From contig JBLFWJ010000058.1 of assembly GCA_047611425.1 (NCBI GenBank), forward strand, positions 1 through 17,562: a stretch of 17,562 nt of DNA, given 5' to 3'. Every line of letters starts with the position of its first letter. Position 1 is the stretch's first letter. The notes under the pieces were generated by a model, which did no database searches, was not told the DNA's origin, and saw nothing but the letters and a program-made list of their open reading frames with translations. The translations under genes were made by a program, and so were the position numbers. Source of the stretch: JBLFWJ01 sp047611425 (GTDB taxonomy: Bacteria; Bacteroidota; Bacteroidia; UBA10329). Positions 15,818 to 17,562 of this stretch are shown one piece after another.

Positions 15818-15825
15818 TACCTTCG
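15818..15825 (+). promoter_or_regulatory. -7 promoter box (TACCTTCG) of the UPF0306 gene
   Basis: TACCTTCG resembles TAnnTTTG with one change. It ends seven bases before the ATG at 15833, so transcripts would be nearly leaderless, as proposed for mtaB. TTG triplets occur upstream in the inverted repeat, but none at the ideal spacing for a -33 element. Confidence 0.45.
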
Positions 15826-15832
15826 CCCTCCA

Positions 15833-16258
15833 ATGAATACCAGCATTATCAAGTTCTTAACTGAACGAAAAGTGATGTCTCTCGCTACAAGCATCAATGA
15901 CCAACCTTATTGTGCACACTGCTTTTTTGCGTTCGACTCCGAAAATAATTGCTTGCTTTTTCTGAGTGATGAGAATACTCGTCATATTTCTGAAGCGGTT
16001 CAAAATCAGAAGGTTGGAGGTACGATTAATGCCGAAAATGTATCGGTAGCCAAATTGCAAGGAATCCAGTTTACTGGGCATTTCATCCAACCGGATAGTG
16101 AAGTCCAAAAGCAGATGTATGAAGTCTATTACTCCAAGCACCCCTTTGCTCGTGCGAAGCCTGCACCTATCTGGGCCATCGAATTGCACACCATGAAAAT
16201 GACGGATAACACTTTAGGTTTTGGCACCAAACATCACTGGTCGAAAGAAGGTTACTGA
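15833..16258 (+). CDS. YhbP/UPF0306 family protein (pyridoxamine-phosphate-oxidase-like fold)
   Basis: This 141-residue protein resembles E. coli YhbP (UPF0306), a small split-barrel protein of the pyridoxamine 5'-phosphate oxidase/FMN-binding superfamily. Shared pieces are CAHCFFAFD (27-35, compare CANAFYLFD), DENTRH (46-51), GTINAENVSVAKLQGIQF (63-80) and the diagnostic TDNTLGFGTKHHW (124-136). Length agrees with the family (about 140-150). A flavin or other cofactor is possible but unproven, and the cellular role is unknown. It sits under its own promoter with an inverted repeat upstream. Its last seven bases overlap the 3' end of ribonuclease Z on the opposite strand, a tail-to-tail overlap without coupling. 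Confidence 0.85.
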   Translation: MNTSIIKFLTERKVMSLATSINDQPYCAHCFFAFDSENNCLLFLSDENTRHISEAVQNQKVGGTINAENVSVAKLQGIQFTGHFIQPDSEVQKQMYEVYYSKHPFARAKPAPIWAIELHTMKMTDNTLGFGTKHHWSKEGY

Positions 16259-17181
16259 AGCTTGAGCACTTCCAAATTAATTGGAATTATAAGTCCATCG
16301 TGGGCGCAGATCGTATTCTCAAATTCGGTCTTGGCTTCTTTCAACAGTAGGTCGACTTTCTTGTACCTAGACGAATAATGTCCGATTACTAACTGCCCTA
16401 CTTTGGCAGCTTTTGCAACTTGAGCTGCTTCTTGTGCCGTACTATGAAATCGCTTTTTAGCAATTTCTTGTTTTGATGAATCATAGGTTGCTTCATGATA
16501 AAGCAACGAGCTTTCATTGATTTCTTTCAAAGCAAAATCCGCAGGAAGCGTGTCTGTACAGTAGGAATAGCTTCTCAACTTTGCCTCAGGATGAAAGAGA
16601 TCATTATTCTCTATTACATCACCATTTCGTTTCAATAATTGCTCTCCGTTCAAGGCTTTTCTAATCTGCTCAGGTGACAACCGATATCGATCAATCGCAT
16701 CTTTTCTAAATTTCCTTCTTTTTGGATGTTCGTTAAAACGAAATCCAAAACACGGAACGCCATGTTTAAGCGGAAACGCTCGAACAGAAATGTTTTCATC
16801 TAAAAATACTGACTCTGATGTTTCAGGTTCTAACTCCAAATGAATCAGTGGAAAGCTGAGCGAAGAATTTGCATGCCGAAGTTGGACTTCCATTATTTCC
16901 GAAAGGCCCTTTGGAGAAACTAGTGTTAAGGGCTTAGTTCTACCAGCTAGATCCAATGACCACAGAAGGCCCATCAATCCTAAGTAATGATCCCCATGTA
17001 GATGTGAAATGAATATTGCCTTAAGGAATTTGGTTCGAGCCTTCTCTTGAATAATTCTGATTTGCGTTCCCTCAGCACAATCTATCAAATAGCTCGCATC
17101 TGGGAACGCTAATAATTGACCGCTCGGATTGCGTTCGGCCGTAGGTATCGCACTTCCACAACCAAGAATTATTACTTCCAT
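16252..17181 (-). CDS. rnz: Ribonuclease Z
   Basis: RNase Z (tRNase Z) cleaves 3' trailers from pre-tRNAs to prepare for CCA addition. The 309-residue protein is the short-form, metallo-beta-lactamase-fold enzyme. Metal ligands are visible: SHLHGDH (59-65, His60, His62, Asp64, His65), His140 (PLKHGVPC), Asp210 (YCTDT) and His268 (GHYSSRY). The family HEAT motif appears as YHEATYD (228-234) and HSTAQEAA begins at 246. The exosite-type insertion about 155-200 (PKRRKFRKDAIDRYRLSPEQ) is Arg/Lys-rich, as expected for a tRNA-binding arm. All catalytic residues are present. It is transcribed away from a terminator at 17206-17231 and converges with the UPF0306 gene, overlapping by seven bases. Confidence 0.95.
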   Translation of the reverse strand: MEVIILGCGSAIPTAERNPSGQLLAFPDASYLIDCAEGTQIRIIQEKARTKFLKAIFISHLHGDHYLGLMGLLWSLDLAGRTKPLTLVSPKGLSEIMEVQLRHANSSLSFPLIHLELEPETSESVFLDENISVRAFPLKHGVPCFGFRFNEHPKRRKFRKDAIDRYRLSPEQIRKALNGEQLLKRNGDVIENNDLFHPEAKLRSYSYCTDTLPADFALKEINESSLLYHEATYDSSKQEIAKKRFHSTAQEAAQVAKAAKVGQLVIGHYSSRYKKVDLLLKEAKTEFENTICAHDGLIIPINLEVLKLQ

Positions 17182-17194
17182 TTCGGCATAATAA

Positions 17195-17202
17195 AAAACA
17201 TA
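17195..17202 (-). promoter_or_regulatory. Possible -7 box (TATGTTTT) of rnz
   Basis: On the minus strand TATGTTTT fits TAnnTTT and lies 13 bases before the rnz ATG. It is within the T-rich tail of the preceding terminator, so low-complexity coincidence is quite possible. Confidence 0.25.
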
Positions 17203-17205
17203 AAA

Positions 17206-17231
17206 AAAGCCCCGGATAGATCCGAGGCTTT
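17206..17231 (-). terminator. Rho-independent terminator of the T9SS-secreted gene
   Basis: An 11-bp stem with one C-A mismatch (17206-17216 with 17221-17231) and a TAGA loop is followed on the minus strand by seven T residues and further T-rich sequence. It lies about 22 bases after the stop of the minus-strand gene at 17254 and immediately upstream of rnz. Confidence 0.85.
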
Positions 17232-17253
17232 CAATTTTTTAATGAATCGTGAT

Positions 17254-17562
17254 TTACTTCACAGTCATCTTTCTTGTGCTAACAGAATTTCCGTTAGACA
17301 GCGTATATATGTACATGCCGCTAGGTAAGGCACTTGCATCAAAGTCAAAGTTGTTCAAGCCGTTCTTAGCTGTAACCGTTCTTGTATGTACTTCCTTTCC
17401 AAGTATGCTGTAAACCGAGAACTGCAGGTTGTTCATTGCAGTTGGAGCATTGAATTGAATGGTTGTTAATCCACTGAACGGATTAGGATAGTTATCCAAA
17501 ATTGCAAATTGTGTAGGATCCATATCACGGATGCCAAGCGATCCTAGGCGAACATCCAAGAA
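17254..17562 (-). CDS. C-terminus of a T9SS-secreted protein (type A sorting domain), truncated by the window edge
   Basis: The visible 102 residues are the C-terminal end of a larger protein whose 5' part lies beyond 17562; the frame stays open to the edge (F-L-D-V-R). A linker is followed by the hallmark LDNYPNPFSG at the start of the type A sorting domain, then TTIQF, FSVYSILGKEVHT, LPSGMYIYTL and a basic tail (STRKMTVK). This domain directs export across the outer membrane by the type IX system and is cut off during attachment or release. The functional part of the protein is not seen, so nothing can be said of its activity. A strong terminator follows the stop. Confidence 0.93.
   Translation of the reverse strand, partial: FLDVRLGSLGIRDMDPTQFAILDNYPNPFSGLTTIQFNAPTAMNNLQFSVYSILGKEVHTRTVTAKNGLNNFDFDASALPSGMYIYTLSNGNSVSTRKMTVK

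Noticed and set aside
1..17562. CRISPR arrays, transposases, phage genes, toxin-antitoxin or defence clusters, tRNA and rRNA genes
   Set aside because: Looked for on both strands; no repeat-spacer pattern, recombinase motif, RNA gene or recognisable defence domain was found.

Overview
The window looks like a chromosomal segment of a Bacteroidota bacterium, most likely Flavobacteriales. Four things point there: two type IX secretion (T9SS) C-terminal sorting domains, Bacteroidota-type -7 boxes (TAnnTTTG-like) instead of Shine-Dalgarno sequences, a moderately low G+C content, and a gene set typical of free-living or marine flavobacteria (ClpB, MtaB, a DUF1800/DUF1501 pair, DUF4407, an SSS symporter). 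No rRNA, tRNA, CRISPR array, transposase, prophage or integration signature is visible. No gene-free stretch exceeds 300 bases; the longest is about 227 bases, between clpB and mtaB.

Layout. Positions 1-220 hold the 3' end of a DUF1801 gene that carries an in-frame TAG where the family normally has Trp. Positions 321-2100 encode an EEP-fold nuclease/phosphatase and, one base later, an outer-membrane barrel-like protein. clpB (2117-4759) lies convergent to them on the minus strand. Next comes a plus-strand pair, mtaB and an Lgt-family membrane protein (4987-7470), then a DUF1800/DUF1501 pair (7629-10732), the second member of which carries both a twin-arginine-like N-terminus and a T9SS sorting domain. 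A strong terminator at 10757-10788 separates that pair from a small rhodanese (10808-11125). A hairpin terminator is shared with a convergent exported thioredoxin-like protein (11217-11699).

The second half holds an exported protein with a Bacteroidota 'YLKDGS' N-terminal domain (11875-12744) and a convergent sodium:solute symporter (12745-14493) with no base between the two stop codons. After these come a DUF4407 membrane/coiled-coil protein (14660-15781), a YhbP/UPF0306 flavin-fold protein (15833-16258), ribonuclease Z (16252-17181, minus) and the C-terminus of a T9SS-secreted protein that runs off the right edge.

Most genes are housekeeping: protein disaggregation, tRNA modification and 3' maturation, envelope. 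I see no clear multi-gene defence or mobile system. The observations most worth following up are the Lgt-family protein that lacks several catalytic residues, the Tat-plus-T9SS DUF1501 protein paired with a leaderless DUF1800 partner, and a perfect 20-base inverted repeat against the -7 box of the UPF0306 gene. Also notable are the recurrent -7 boxes lying only 7-9 bases from start codons.
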